From Euryarchaeota archaeon Ods02 (GTDB lineage: Archaea; Halobacteriota; Halobacteria; Halobacteriales; Halorutilaceae), in the NCBI GenBank assembly GCA_028751075.1, contig JAQZDA010000005.1, forward strand, positions 1-64,000: a stretch of 64,000 nucleotides of DNA, read 5' to 3'. This document shows positions 25,117 through 34,999 of the stretch, one piece after another. Each line of letters opens with the position of its first letter. The stretch's first letter is position 1. A model generated the notes under the pieces. The model was not told the origin of the DNA, made no database searches, and worked only from the letters and a program-made list of their open reading frames with translations. The translations under genes were made by a program, and so were the position numbers.

Positions 25117-26282
25117 ACCTCGCTCTCGTGCACGACCGCGCTCCGGTCTATCTCCCCCACGCTGCTTCGTCCCGAGAGCCCCATCGCGAGGTCGAAGTCC
25201 GCGATGAGGTTCCGTACGACGTGTTCGACTCCCTTCTGGCCGTCAGCGGCGAGTCCGTAGACGAACGGGCGGCCGAGGAGGCAGGCGTCGGCTCCGAGGG
25301 CGAGGGCGCGGTAGACGTCGCTGCCGCGGCGGATGCCGGAGTCGAACGTCACCGTGGCTTCCCCTTCGACCTCGTCGACCACGGAAGGCAAGGCCTCCAG
25401 TGCGGTGATGCTGCCGTCGACCTGTCGGCCGCCGTGCGTGGAGACTCCGACGGCTTCCGCGCCGGCGTCCACCGCTTCGCGGGCGTCCCCGGGGTGGAGT
25501 ACGCCTTTCACCGCGACCGGCAGGTCGGTGTTGTCGAAGAGGAAGTCGAGGTCGCTCCACCGGAGGGAGCTGTCGCCGAAGATCTCTAGGAACTCCTCGA
25601 CGGCGGCGCGTGGGTCGTCCTCCGGCGGCTGGTCGAGCCTCGCGCGGAACGCGGGGTCGGTGAAGTAGTTGGCGACGCCTTCGCCTTCGAGGAAGGGGTA
25701 GTAGCCGCGGCTGACGAGGCGTTCGCGCCAGCCGAGGATGGGGGCGTCGACGGTGAGGACGACGCCGTCGTAGCCGGCGTCCTCCGCCCGCCGGAGGAAC
25801 GAACGCGCTACGTCCTCGTCGGACGACCAGTAGAACTGATAGTACTTCGGCGTGTCGCCGAGCGTTGCGGCGACGTCCTCCATCGGCGTCGAAGATAATG
25901 ACGACAGCACGTAGGGTACGTCGAGCTCGCTGGCGGCTCTGGCGCTCGCGAGCTCGCCCTCGGGGTGGACGAGGGACTGGACGCCGAGCGGCGTCAGCGC
26001 GAGCGGGTACTGGATCTCGCGGCCGAGGAACTCCGTCGAGAGGTCGCGGTCGGCGACGTCCTGCAGCATCCTTGGGACGATACGCCACTCGCTGAAGTCC
26101 TGCTCCCGTCGGAACGTCTCCTCGGCGCCGGCGCCGCCGTGGACGTACGCCCGCGCCTCCTCCGACATCGCCTCGTGCGCCAGCGCGCGGAGGTCCTCGT
26201 AGCTCGCCGGCAGCTCCGGCGGAGAGTCGTCGAGCATCCCCTTCCTGTAGATGTCGTTGAGGACGTCTTCTCCGTATCTCAT
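25113..26282 (-). CDS. FMN-dependent alpha-hydroxy acid dehydrogenase (lactate oxidase/dehydrogenase family)
   Basis: 389 residues of the glycolate oxidase/LldD fold. Visible are the substrate and flavin regions VPYVLSSLSSTPMEDVAA, YYQFYWSSDED, GVVLTVDAPILGWRERL, LPVAVKGVLHPGDAREAV, GVSTHGGRQVDGSITALEAL with the active-site His, and VTFDSGIRRGSDVYRAL. It oxidises a 2-hydroxy acid, most likely lactate, passing electrons to the membrane or to oxygen. It is convergent with array B (4-base overlap). Two broken copies of its 3' end lie at 9987-10058 and 10722-10754. Confidence 0.92.
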   Translation of the reverse strand: MRYGEDVLNDIYRKGMLDDSPPELPASYEDLRALAHEAMSEEARAYVHGGAGAEETFRREQDFSEWRIVPRMLQDVADRDLSTEFLGREIQYPLALTPLGVQSLVHPEGELASARAASELDVPYVLSSLSSTPMEDVAATLGDTPKYYQFYWSSDEDVARSFLRRAEDAGYDGVVLTVDAPILGWRERLVSRGYYPFLEGEGVANYFTDPAFRARLDQPPEDDPRAAVEEFLEIFGDSSLRWSDLDFLFDNTDLPVAVKGVLHPGDAREAVDAGAEAVGVSTHGGRQVDGSITALEALPSVVDEVEGEATVTFDSGIRRGSDVYRALALGADACLLGRPFVYGLAADGQKGVEHVVRNLIADFDLAMGLSGRSSVGEIDRSAVVHESEV

Positions 26283-26352
26283 ACGTGGATGGACGAGGGG
26301 AGGGGGCTTAGTGGCTGTGGGACGACGACGGGGTTAGCCGTGTAAGATGACG

Positions 26353-27543
26353 TTACTCGTCTCCCGGCCTCTCGGCGTGGTAGGGGGTGTCGTACTCTCC
26401 GGGTTCGTCGTCGATGCGGTCGGGGTTGACGCGGCCACCGAGCAGCATGAAGTCGAGGATGGTGACGTAGAGCATCGCTTCAACTACGGGAACTCCGCGC
26501 GGCGGCAGCGATGGGTCGTGGCGTCCGATGACCTGCGCGTCGTCTATCACCTCACCGGTGTCCCAGTCCACCGTCTGCTGCTCCTTCGGTATCGACGTCG
26601 GCGCATGGAGGGTGAGCTCGCCGTAGATGGGTTCACCGGTGGTGATGCCGCCCTGCAGGCCGCCGTGGTCGTTGCCCTCGGGGACTGGGTCGCCTTCCTC
26701 GGCGACGGTGTCCGGCCTGGTGTCACCGTCTTCGAAGGTCCAGTCCTCGTTACGTTGCTTGCCCTTGACCTCTCTGGCTCTTCGGCCGAGGCCGAACTCG
26801 AACGCGGACGCGGCGGGCACCGCCATCAACGCTCGGCCGAGACGGCTGGGGAAGCTGTCGAACCTTGGTGCGCCGAGGCCTCGGGGGACGCCGCGGCACT
26901 CCCAGTAGATGCTGCCGCCGACGCTGTCGCCTTCCTCCTGCACGCGTTCGAGGAGCTCCCGGATCTCCTCAGCTTTCTCGGGGTCGGCACACCTTACTTC
27001 GTTCTCCTCCGTGTGTTCGAGCATCTCCTCCCACGAGACGTCCTCTGTCTTGACGTCGTGGAGCTGGTTGACGTGCGCCTTCACCTCGACGTCGTACTCG
27101 GACTGGTCTAGCACCTGTCTGGCGACGGCGCCGGCGGCCACCCAGTTCACGGTCTCACGCGCCGAGGAGCGGCCGCCGCCTCCCCAGTTCCTGGTGCCGA
27201 ACTTCGCGCTGTACGTGTAGTCGCCGTGCGAGGGTCGCGGCGCCGTCACGAAGGGTTCGTACTTCCCGCTGCGGGCGTCTTTGTTCTGTATCACCATGCC
27301 GATGGGTGTGCCGGTGGTGTAGCCGTCCTGTAAGCCGCTGTTGATGGATACGCTGTCGGGTTCGTCCCTGCTCGTGGTTATTTGGCTCTGACCGGGTCGC
27401 CTGCGGTCGAGCTCCCGCTGGACGTCTTCCTCGCTAAGCTCGACGCCTGCGGGACAGCCGCTGACGGTACATCCCATGGCGTCGCCGTGGCTTTCGCCGT
27501 ACGTCGTCATCTGATACAGCCTGCCGAACCGGTTGCCGTTCAT
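26353..27543 (-). CDS. aroC: Chorismate synthase
   Basis: 396 residues from ATG 27543; a TTG codon just before is not needed. The FMN-dependent chorismate synthase signatures are present: GESHGDAMGCTVSGCPAG at the N-terminus, RRPGQSQITTSRDEPD, the RPSHGDYTYSAKFG and NWGGGGRSSARETV blocks, and GGLQGGITTGEPIYGEL. It makes chorismate from EPSP, the last shared step of aromatic amino acid synthesis. No other shikimate gene is in the window, as usual for archaea where the genes are scattered. Confidence 0.96.
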   Translation of the reverse strand: MNGNRFGRLYQMTTYGESHGDAMGCTVSGCPAGVELSEEDVQRELDRRRPGQSQITTSRDEPDSVSINSGLQDGYTTGTPIGMVIQNKDARSGKYEPFVTAPRPSHGDYTYSAKFGTRNWGGGGRSSARETVNWVAAGAVARQVLDQSEYDVEVKAHVNQLHDVKTEDVSWEEMLEHTEENEVRCADPEKAEEIRELLERVQEEGDSVGGSIYWECRGVPRGLGAPRFDSFPSRLGRALMAVPAASAFEFGLGRRAREVKGKQRNEDWTFEDGDTRPDTVAEEGDPVPEGNDHGGLQGGITTGEPIYGELTLHAPTSIPKEQQTVDWDTGEVIDDAQVIGRHDPSLPPRGVPVVEAMLYVTILDFMLLGGRVNPDRIDDEPGEYDTPYHAERPGDE

Positions 27544-27657
27544 CAACCCGACATAGAGGCGGGGGCTATAAAGGGCGTCGGATACTACACGGGGTATGCA
27601 GACCGGTTCGACAGACGAGACACAGCATACAATCGGCTTACATCAGGTGGTTTCGCT

Positions 27658-28650
27658 TTGGCTTCTCCACTGAGGTTCCGCGTCAGCCACGAGACCTGGC
27701 ACCGCGAACGTTTCGAGAACGAGGTAGTGAACCCCCTCGACAACAAGTTCGGCGTCGAGGTCACGGAGACCTCGGAGCCCGAGGAGTTCGAGGCTTATCG
27801 GCTCAGGATGGGTAACGGCGACACGGCGTTGTTCGCGTGGAACGGCACCGGATACTGGGTCGGTAACACGGAGACGCCGAAGGCGCTGTGGCAGACGGAG
27901 AAGCAGTCGTTCGAGGAGGTCGACGACGGACTCGGCGAGTGGGCGCAGCGGGAGTTCTACCGCGTCCTCAAGGACGAGGCGCCGTGGCTCACCGAGTACA
28001 CGCGGCTCGCGTGGTTCTTCCTCCCGGTGTTCATGTCGAAGAACGGCAGCGAGGCGACGCGGGAGTTCTTCCAGCGGGGCGCGGGCTTCCCCGACGCGTC
28101 GGCGGAGGAGGCGATGGAGTTCTACGAAACCGTGCTCGAGAGCGGGGTGTTCGAGGAGTCGAGGTACGAGATGGCGTCGAAGCTCGGCACCGGAGAGAAC
28201 GTCGACGAGGTCCGGATGGCCGCCGCCATGGGTGAGTTCAACGCCGCCGGAGTGCTCGACGACGCAGGATACCGCTTGGAGCCGGAGCCCGCGGTCTCCA
28301 ACGGCCACAAGCTCGACTACGAGGCGTTCGGCGAAGGCGCGGAAGACGGAGTGTACGTCGAGGTCACGCGGCCGGTGCCGCCGGAGGACCGCGCCGCCGA
28401 CAGCCCCCTCCGCGCCGTCAGGGAGACCGCGAGCCGGAAGAGCGAAGGCCAGCTGAAGGAAGACGACGGCCTCCTGATGGTGGACTGCACGAGCTTCGGC
28501 GAAGAAGACTGGCGGACGCTCGCGGAGAACCGGCCGTCGGTCGGCCACACGCCATCGTTGTTCTACAGGACGACGCCGGACGGAGAATCCGAGGCGTTCC
28601 TCGAAGGAGTTACGGGACTCCGGCTCAGCGGCGGCGTCAACTGGGTCTGA
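27658..28650 (+). CDS. DUF5784 family protein
   Basis: 330 residues from TTG 27658, chosen because AGGTGG sits 7 bases upstream; the open frame to the left (from 27382) is antisense to aroC. The start LASPLRFRVSHETWHRERFE and the blocks EFYRVLKDEAPWLTEYTRLA and WFFLPVFMSKNGSEATREFF match the haloarchaeal DUF5784 family as I remember it. Soluble, acidic, no signal. Function unknown. It is divergent from aroC, with a TATA-like CTATAAAG near 27563. Confidence 0.8.
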   Translation: MASPLRFRVSHETWHRERFENEVVNPLDNKFGVEVTETSEPEEFEAYRLRMGNGDTALFAWNGTGYWVGNTETPKALWQTEKQSFEEVDDGLGEWAQREFYRVLKDEAPWLTEYTRLAWFFLPVFMSKNGSEATREFFQRGAGFPDASAEEAMEFYETVLESGVFEESRYEMASKLGTGENVDEVRMAAAMGEFNAAGVLDDAGYRLEPEPAVSNGHKLDYEAFGEGAEDGVYVEVTRPVPPEDRAADSPLRAVRETASRKSEGQLKEDDGLLMVDCTSFGEEDWRTLAENRPSVGHTPSLFYRTTPDGESEAFLEGVTGLRLSGGVNWV

Positions 28651-28671
28651 AGGGTTACTCACCGCCGAAGT

Positions 28672-29391
28672 TCAGACCTCCTTGGCCGAAACCAGGAGGC
28701 CGTCCTCCATCGGCAGCAACGACGACGTGAACTCCTTCGCACTCTCCACAGCCTTCAAGTACTCCAGAACCCCCCGTGTGCCGGCTAGAGCGCCGTCCGG
28801 CATCGAGACGTCCTCCAATGACCGCTCCCCGCCGTACACCTCCGCGACTGCGGGGAAGTTCACGACGTCGCCCTCCAGCTCGTTCCCCGCCCACATCACG
28901 TTGTCCGCCACCACGAGACCTCCCGCGTTCACCCTATCTCGGACGGTATCGAAGGCTTCCGGGTATGCTGTCTTGTCGATGTCGATGAACACGACGTCGA
29001 ACGATCCCTCCAGTTCGTCCACCGTCTCCACTGCGTCCCCCGACATGAACGTGAACTCCGGGGGGTAGCCGCCACGCCCGAGATAGTCCTCCGAGTCCTC
29101 CAGAAGGTCGGCGTCGTACTCCGTGAGCAGTATCTCGCCGTCGTCCTGCATTCCGCGTGCGAACCAGGTGGCGCTGTATCCGTAGCCGGAACCCATCTCG
29201 AGCACCCTGTCTGCATCTGATACACGGGCGAGCACCATGAGCCAGGCTCCGGCCGCGGCACCGACGACGGGGAAACCGCTCTCTCGGGCGCGGTCCATCA
29301 TATCCCGCTGCACCGCGTCGGGTTCCGGCGCGATAGATTCGGAGAAGCCGGCGACGGTGGCGTCGAGCCGGCCTTCGGTGGAACCAGTCAT
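28672..29391 (-). CDS. SAM-dependent O-methyltransferase (catechol/caffeoyl-CoA O-methyltransferase family)
   Basis: 239 residues from ATG 29391. SAM-binding motif VLEMGSGYGYSATWFARGM, acidic loop LLTEYDAD, metal/substrate region FDVVFIDIDKTAYPEAFD and GGLVVADNVMWAGNE are typical of the small cation-dependent O-methyltransferases. The substrate is not predictable. Upstream, toward the channel gene, are two 20-base direct repeats that may be an operator. Confidence 0.88.
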   Translation of the reverse strand: MTGSTEGRLDATVAGFSESIAPEPDAVQRDMMDRARESGFPVVGAAAGAWLMVLARVSDADRVLEMGSGYGYSATWFARGMQDDGEILLTEYDADLLEDSEDYLGRGGYPPEFTFMSGDAVETVDELEGSFDVVFIDIDKTAYPEAFDTVRDRVNAGGLVVADNVMWAGNELEGDVVNFPAVAEVYGGERSLEDVSMPDGALAGTRGVLEYLKAVESAKEFTSSLLPMEDGLLVSAKEV

Positions 29392-29432
29392 CACCCTACG
29401 TATGGGTCGACGTGACTTAGTAGACCGTGGGT

Positions 29433-29472
29433 CGAGTAGATACCTACTGATGCGAGTAGATACCTACTGATG
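29433..29472. repeat. Two perfect 20-bp direct repeats, each holding a near-palindrome
   Basis: The unit CGAGTAGATACCTACTGATG occurs twice in a row. Inside each is AGTAG-ATAC-CTACT. A 20-base spacing puts both palindromes on the same face of the helix, as expected of a tandem operator. It lies 42 bases before the O-methyltransferase start and 65 before the potassium channel start, in a spacer of 146 bases between divergent genes. Confidence 0.7.
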
Positions 29473-29537
29473 CAGCCGGCTGTCCGGCGACGGACCAGGG
29501 GTAAACTGTTTTTGTCCTCCGCCTCCGTTAAGCTTCC

Positions 29538-31220
29538 ATGAATCTACGTCTCCGGCTACCCGAGATGGATCTCTGGAAACGCCGGGTTGTCGTCAGCGTC
29601 GTCGCCGTCAACGTGATGATCCTGCTGTCCTCCCTGATCTATCACTACCTCATGGTGTACGTCGAAGGTGTTCCGGCAGAGGTCGCGCATCTCGACGGCC
29701 TCGCGCTGTACTTCCACTCCCTACAGGTGGTGGTGGAGACGTTCTCAGGCACGGGTTTCGGCTCGGACTCCCCGTGGGAGACCGCGGTCATGAACCTCTT
29801 CGTCTCCGCGATGGACCTCTCGACGTTCCTACTGCTTTTCGTCATACTGCCGTACGTATTCCGCCCCGTCCTCGACGAGGTGCTGTCACCCGACGTCCCC
29901 ACCGACACCGACCTCACGGACCACACCGTGGTATGCGACTACACCGAACGCACTGAGAAGCTCGTCGGCGAGTTCGAGAGACGTAGTGCAGACTACGTCG
30001 TGCTCCTCGACGACGAACAGCAGACGGTAGAGCTACTGGAGGAAGGAGTCAACGTCGTAGCAGGCGATCCCTCATCCGTCGAAGGCCTGCAGCGCGCGAA
30101 CACCGGTGAGGCCGCCAGCGTCGTCGTCGACACACAGGACGCGGAGTCCGCGAGCGTCGTGCTCGCGGTACGGGAGATCTCCGACGACGTCCCCATAACG
30201 GTGCTCGTCCGAGACCTCTCGCTGGAGAAGTACCTCCGGTACGCCGGCGCCACCTCGGTGCTGACACCGAGGAGGCTGCTCGGCAACCGTATCGCGGAAC
30301 GCATCGAAGCCGAGATAGACCCTGGTGTAACGGACACTGCCTCGCTCTCGGATGGCTACGTGATATCCGAGATACCGGTGAAGGACGACAGCCCGGCCGA
30401 AGGCAAGAGTTTGGCCGAGATTGATTCTCTGGACGAAGCCGACGTCACCGTCTCCGCCCTGTGGAAGGACGGCGACTTCGTCGCGTCCCCCGCCGACGAC
30501 ACCGTGGTGGAAGCCCACGACCAGCTCGTCGTCGTGGGTCCGAAGGAAGCGGTGGAGGCGGCCGAGGAGGAGATACATCCGGGTATGGATGACGGAGGGT
30601 TGGTAGTCGTCGCCGGTTACGGCGAGGTCGGCTCCACCGTCAGCGAACACCTGCGCCGGCACGACAGAGCCTGCAGGGTCGTCGACGTCCGAGAGGAGGA
30701 GGGAGTCGACGTCTTAGGTGACGCCACAGACGAGGACGTCCTCCGCGACGCCGGGGTCGAGGAGGCGTCGGTGTTCGTCTCCACGGTGCAGGGCGACGAC
30801 ACCGCGATACTCTCCGTGCTGGTGGCTCGGGAGCTAGCGGAAGAGCTGGATATAATCGCACGCGTCAACAGCTCCGGCAACCAGAACAAGATACGGCGGG
30901 CGGGCGCGGACTACGTGCTGAGCTTGCCGGACATCAGCGGCCGCATCCTCGCTACCGCGGTGCTCCACGAGAACGTCACGTCGTTCGACCGACAGCTCAG
31001 GGTCGTCGGCGTCGACGGCGGGGAGTACGCCGGCAAGGTCTGCGCCGACCTCTCGGAGGAAGGAGAGAGATGTGTCGTCGTCGCCCTGGAACGCGGCGGA
31101 GACGTCATGACGGAAGTTCCTAAGGAACTCGAGTTCCAGGAGGGAGACCTCATCTTCGTCGCCGGAGACGACGACGTCCTCGACGACCTCGGGCGGCTGA
31201 AGACGTTGGCGGACAGATAG
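29538..31220 (+). CDS. Ion channel with two RCK (TrkA-N/TrkA-C) units, probable potassium channel
   Basis: 560 residues. Two transmembrane helices (about 15-40 and 84-107) flank a pore loop with TGFGSD at residues 72-77 in place of the usual TxGYGD filter. Then come RCK1 (VVCDYTERTEKLVGEF, about 125 onward) with a TrkA-C part (VISEIPVKDDSPAEGKSL), and RCK2 (VVVAGYGEVGSTVSEHLR, about 353 onward, followed by VDVREEEGVDVLGDATDED) with its own TrkA-C end. The acidic glycine-rich nucleotide motif is better kept in RCK2 than in RCK1. Potassium is the main compatible solute of haloarchaea, so gating of K+ flux is expected. Confidence 0.88.
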   Translation: MNLRLRLPEMDLWKRRVVVSVVAVNVMILLSSLIYHYLMVYVEGVPAEVAHLDGLALYFHSLQVVVETFSGTGFGSDSPWETAVMNLFVSAMDLSTFLLLFVILPYVFRPVLDEVLSPDVPTDTDLTDHTVVCDYTERTEKLVGEFERRSADYVVLLDDEQQTVELLEEGVNVVAGDPSSVEGLQRANTGEAASVVVDTQDAESASVVLAVREISDDVPITVLVRDLSLEKYLRYAGATSVLTPRRLLGNRIAERIEAEIDPGVTDTASLSDGYVISEIPVKDDSPAEGKSLAEIDSLDEADVTVSALWKDGDFVASPADDTVVEAHDQLVVVGPKEAVEAAEEEIHPGMDDGGLVVVAGYGEVGSTVSEHLRRHDRACRVVDVREEEGVDVLGDATDEDVLRDAGVEEASVFVSTVQGDDTAILSVLVARELAEELDIIARVNSSGNQNKIRRAGADYVLSLPDISGRILATAVLHENVTSFDRQLRVVGVDGGEYAGKVCADLSEEGERCVVVALERGGDVMTEVPKELEFQEGDLIFVAGDDDVLDDLGRLKTLADR

Positions 31221-31244
31221 TGAAAGGGGGGTCTCGTCAGGTGT

Positions 31245-31547
31245 TCACGCCGCCGACATACTGTTGTACAGCCACGCCCACAGGTACACGACGACGAACG
31301 CGAACACCGCAGCCTCTACGATTCCCGCGATTGTTCCCGCCACCGTGGGTTCGAAGAACAGATGCCACTCCTGCATCATACCGACACCTCCCTCGTACAG
31401 CCCAGCTGCACCCAGCACTCCGAGTATCAGCATGCCTGCGGCCGAAAGAATGGCGGCTGCCGCCGCGAACATCGTCTCGTCCAGCTCCTTCACTCCGGGC
31501 TGGACGGTCTCTGCTTCTGCACCGATCGAACCCGTGTCGTGTGACAT
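31245..31547 (-). CDS. Small two-helix membrane protein (holin-like / DUF5676-like)
   Basis: 100 residues from ATG 31547 (MSHDTGSIGAEAETVQPGVK). The upstream extension in the open frame is Phe-rich AT-coded sequence and is rejected. Helices at about residues 28-50 and 71-95 (AGIVEAAVFAFVVVYLWAWL, then YNS) resemble haloarchaeal proteins often named bacteriophage holin, which are not proven holins. The 265-base spacer to the divergent CuA gene is AT-rich and holds both promoters. Confidence 0.65.
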   Translation of the reverse strand: MSHDTGSIGAEAETVQPGVKELDETMFAAAAAILSAAGMLILGVLGAAGLYEGGVGMMQEWHLFFEPTVAGTIAGIVEAAVFAFVVVYLWAWLYNSMSAA

Positions 31548-31812
31548 GTTCGTAGGTAGAGTTCCGTGGATATTCAAATACCGAGAGAGTTCCCGAGATA
31601 TGAGAAACATGAAAGACCATATGCTGAAGAAGGTAAACCCTCGACGTTCTTCACCTTTTTCCGGCGGAAAACGCAATCTGTTGAAGCAGCAGAATATAAA
31701 AAATCCAGTCGGCCACACCGTGTTGGACGTTCGATTCGTCGCTATGGTACGACGTTATAGATTCCTTAGAACCGCACGGAGGCTTTAACCCTTTAGACAG
31801 TCTATCTGAAGT

Positions 31813-32577
31813 ATGTACCAGGATGGTGTGGTTTCGGCGGCATCGCGGAGGGACTTCCTGGCTGCGGTGGCGGCGTCTGCGACTGTGGCGAGCGCGGGCT
31901 GTATCGACGGCGAGCCAGCGGAGGAGACGTACTACGTCGCGACGTTCCACTGGGGTTTCGCCACTTTCGACGAGGACGGCGAGGAGGTTGAGGAGATAAG
32001 AGTGGAGGAGGGCGCGGAGGTCACTCTGTACGCCGTGAACGACCACGCCTACGACGCGATAGAGGGGCTTCCGGACGCGGTAGCGGAGTCCGTGAGCGAG
32101 CTGGACGCTCTGGAGAGAACGAAGGAGAGGGTGGAGGCTGGCGAGATACCGGAGCCGGAGGACTCCACCATCGAGGAGGAGTACGATGCAGTGCACGCCG
32201 TCCTCCACGATATCGAGGACGACCACGAGCACGGAGACGACGGCTATGGCGACGACGACCATCACGACGATGACGGACACCACGATGACGAGCATGACGG
32301 GAACGACCACGGCCACGATGAGGAAGACGGCCACAACGACGATGAAGACCACCACGACGATCATGCGCACGACGATCATGGATACGACGAGACGGTGCTC
32401 GACCACTTCGTCGTAATCGACGAGTTCGACGTATCCACCGAATCTTCGGCGCAGTTCCAAGAACCACGTAGCGAGACCTTCGTAGCGGACGAGACCGGTT
32501 CGTTCGACGTCTACTGCCCGCACCCATGTGGCTACGGCCACGCCTGGATGCGTCAGGAGATGTTCCACGTCGAGTGA
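31813..32577 (+). CDS. CuA-type cupredoxin Tat lipoprotein with a histidine-rich insert
   Basis: 254 residues. SRRDFLAAVAASATVASAGC is a twin-arginine signal with lipobox C30. The C-terminus CPHPCGYGHAWMRQEM carries the CuA spacing CxxxCxxxHxxM (C235, C239, H243, M246), and H198 in LDHFVVIDEF fits the remaining ligand, as in cytochrome c oxidase subunit II and N2O reductase. Between the first strands and H198 lies a low-complexity Asp/His segment (about 132-190) with sixteen histidines, likely a metal-binding loop. No oxidase subunit I is next to it, so it may be a copper receptor or electron carrier rather than a CoxB subunit. Confidence 0.78.
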   Translation: MYQDGVVSAASRRDFLAAVAASATVASAGCIDGEPAEETYYVATFHWGFATFDEDGEEVEEIRVEEGAEVTLYAVNDHAYDAIEGLPDAVAESVSELDALERTKERVEAGEIPEPEDSTIEEEYDAVHAVLHDIEDDHEHGDDGYGDDDHHDDDGHHDDEHDGNDHGHDEEDGHNDDEDHHDDHAHDDHGYDETVLDHFVVIDEFDVSTESSAQFQEPRSETFVADETGSFDVYCPHPCGYGHAWMRQEMFHVE

Positions 32578-34086
<1,509 letters not shown>

Positions 34087-34144
34087 ATGGAAACATAACG
34101 GTTTGTCACCAACGTTTATACGACGTGGGTTCGAAGTCCGCGCG

Positions 34145-34930
34145 ATGGACGGTACGCTGGGGAGCGGCATGAGGGAGCGTGGAGACGGCGGGGTGAGGGT
34201 TCTCTGTGTCGACGACGAGAAGGGTTTCGGGGACATGTCGGCGGCCCAGCTCGAACGCAGGTTCGACCGTCTGACGGTGTCCGCGACGACCGACCCAGCC
34301 AGCGTGGTCGAGCTGCTAGAGGATGGGTTCGACTGCGTCGTCAGCGACTACGAGATGCCGGAGTTCGACGGACTGGAGCTCCTCCGACGCGTCAGAAGAG
34401 CACATCCTAACCTTCCGTTCATCCTCCACACCGGGAGGGGTTCGGAGGACGTGGCGATGGAGGCGATAGAGGAGGGGGTGACCGACTACCTCAGGAAGGA
34501 CTCAGGGTCGGCGCAGTACGACATCCTCGGGAACCGAGTGCTGAACTCCGTCGACCGGTACCGCAACCGGGAGGCGTTGGAGTACAGCGAAGAACGATGC
34601 CGGAGGCTGATCGACAGCAGCCCACACCCTATCTCCATCGTAGTAGGTTCCGAGGTGGTGTACGCGAACCAGGCGTTCGTCAGGCTGGTGGACGCGGACT
34701 CCATCGATGACGTCGAAGGAGAGAGATATCTCGAGTTCGTCGGTGAGAGGTACAGGGACGACGTCCGGAACCTGGTGTCAAGGGTGGCGGAGGACAGCGT
34801 GTCGTTCGACAGGCGGGAAGGAGCGGTGTCGACGTTGACGGGTCGAGAGATACCGGTGTCCGTGGTGACGACGCCCATACTGTACGAGGGTGAGAAAGCG
34901 GTTCAGGTGGTCTTCACCGAGGTCCGCTGA
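34145..34930 (+). CDS. Response regulator receiver with PAS domain, no kinase
   Basis: 261 residues from ATG 34145 (a second Met lies 8 codons on). The receiver domain (about 17-135) has the acidic pair in VLCVDDEKGF, the phospho-acceptor Asp in DCVVSDYEMPEFDGLELL, Thr in ILHTGRGSE and Lys in DYLRKDSG. A PAS domain follows (about 150-258, LIDSSPHPISIVVGSEVVYA to PVSVVTTPILYEGEKAVQVV). It stops there, with no histidine kinase or HTH part. Such proteins are common in haloarchaea as intermediates in phosphorelays. No cognate kinase in the window. Confidence 0.85.
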   Translation: MDGTLGSGMRERGDGGVRVLCVDDEKGFGDMSAAQLERRFDRLTVSATTDPASVVELLEDGFDCVVSDYEMPEFDGLELLRRVRRAHPNLPFILHTGRGSEDVAMEAIEEGVTDYLRKDSGSAQYDILGNRVLNSVDRYRNREALEYSEERCRRLIDSSPHPISIVVGSEVVYANQAFVRLVDADSIDDVEGERYLEFVGERYRDDVRNLVSRVAEDSVSFDRREGAVSTLTGREIPVSVVTTPILYEGEKAVQVVFTEVR

Positions 34931-34999
34931 CCCCTGCACGCGGTCCGTCACCTTCCTTTTCCACAAGAGTTAACAGGTTACGTCAACGTCGACAGGAGT

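Noticed and set aside
27382-27657. N-terminal extension of the DUF5784 gene
   Set aside because: Runs antisense through the aroC start. The TTG at 27658 has a good ribosome site and the family start.
31245-31547. True phage holin marking a provirus
   Set aside because: No phage genes are nearby; the holin name for this family is only by loose similarity.
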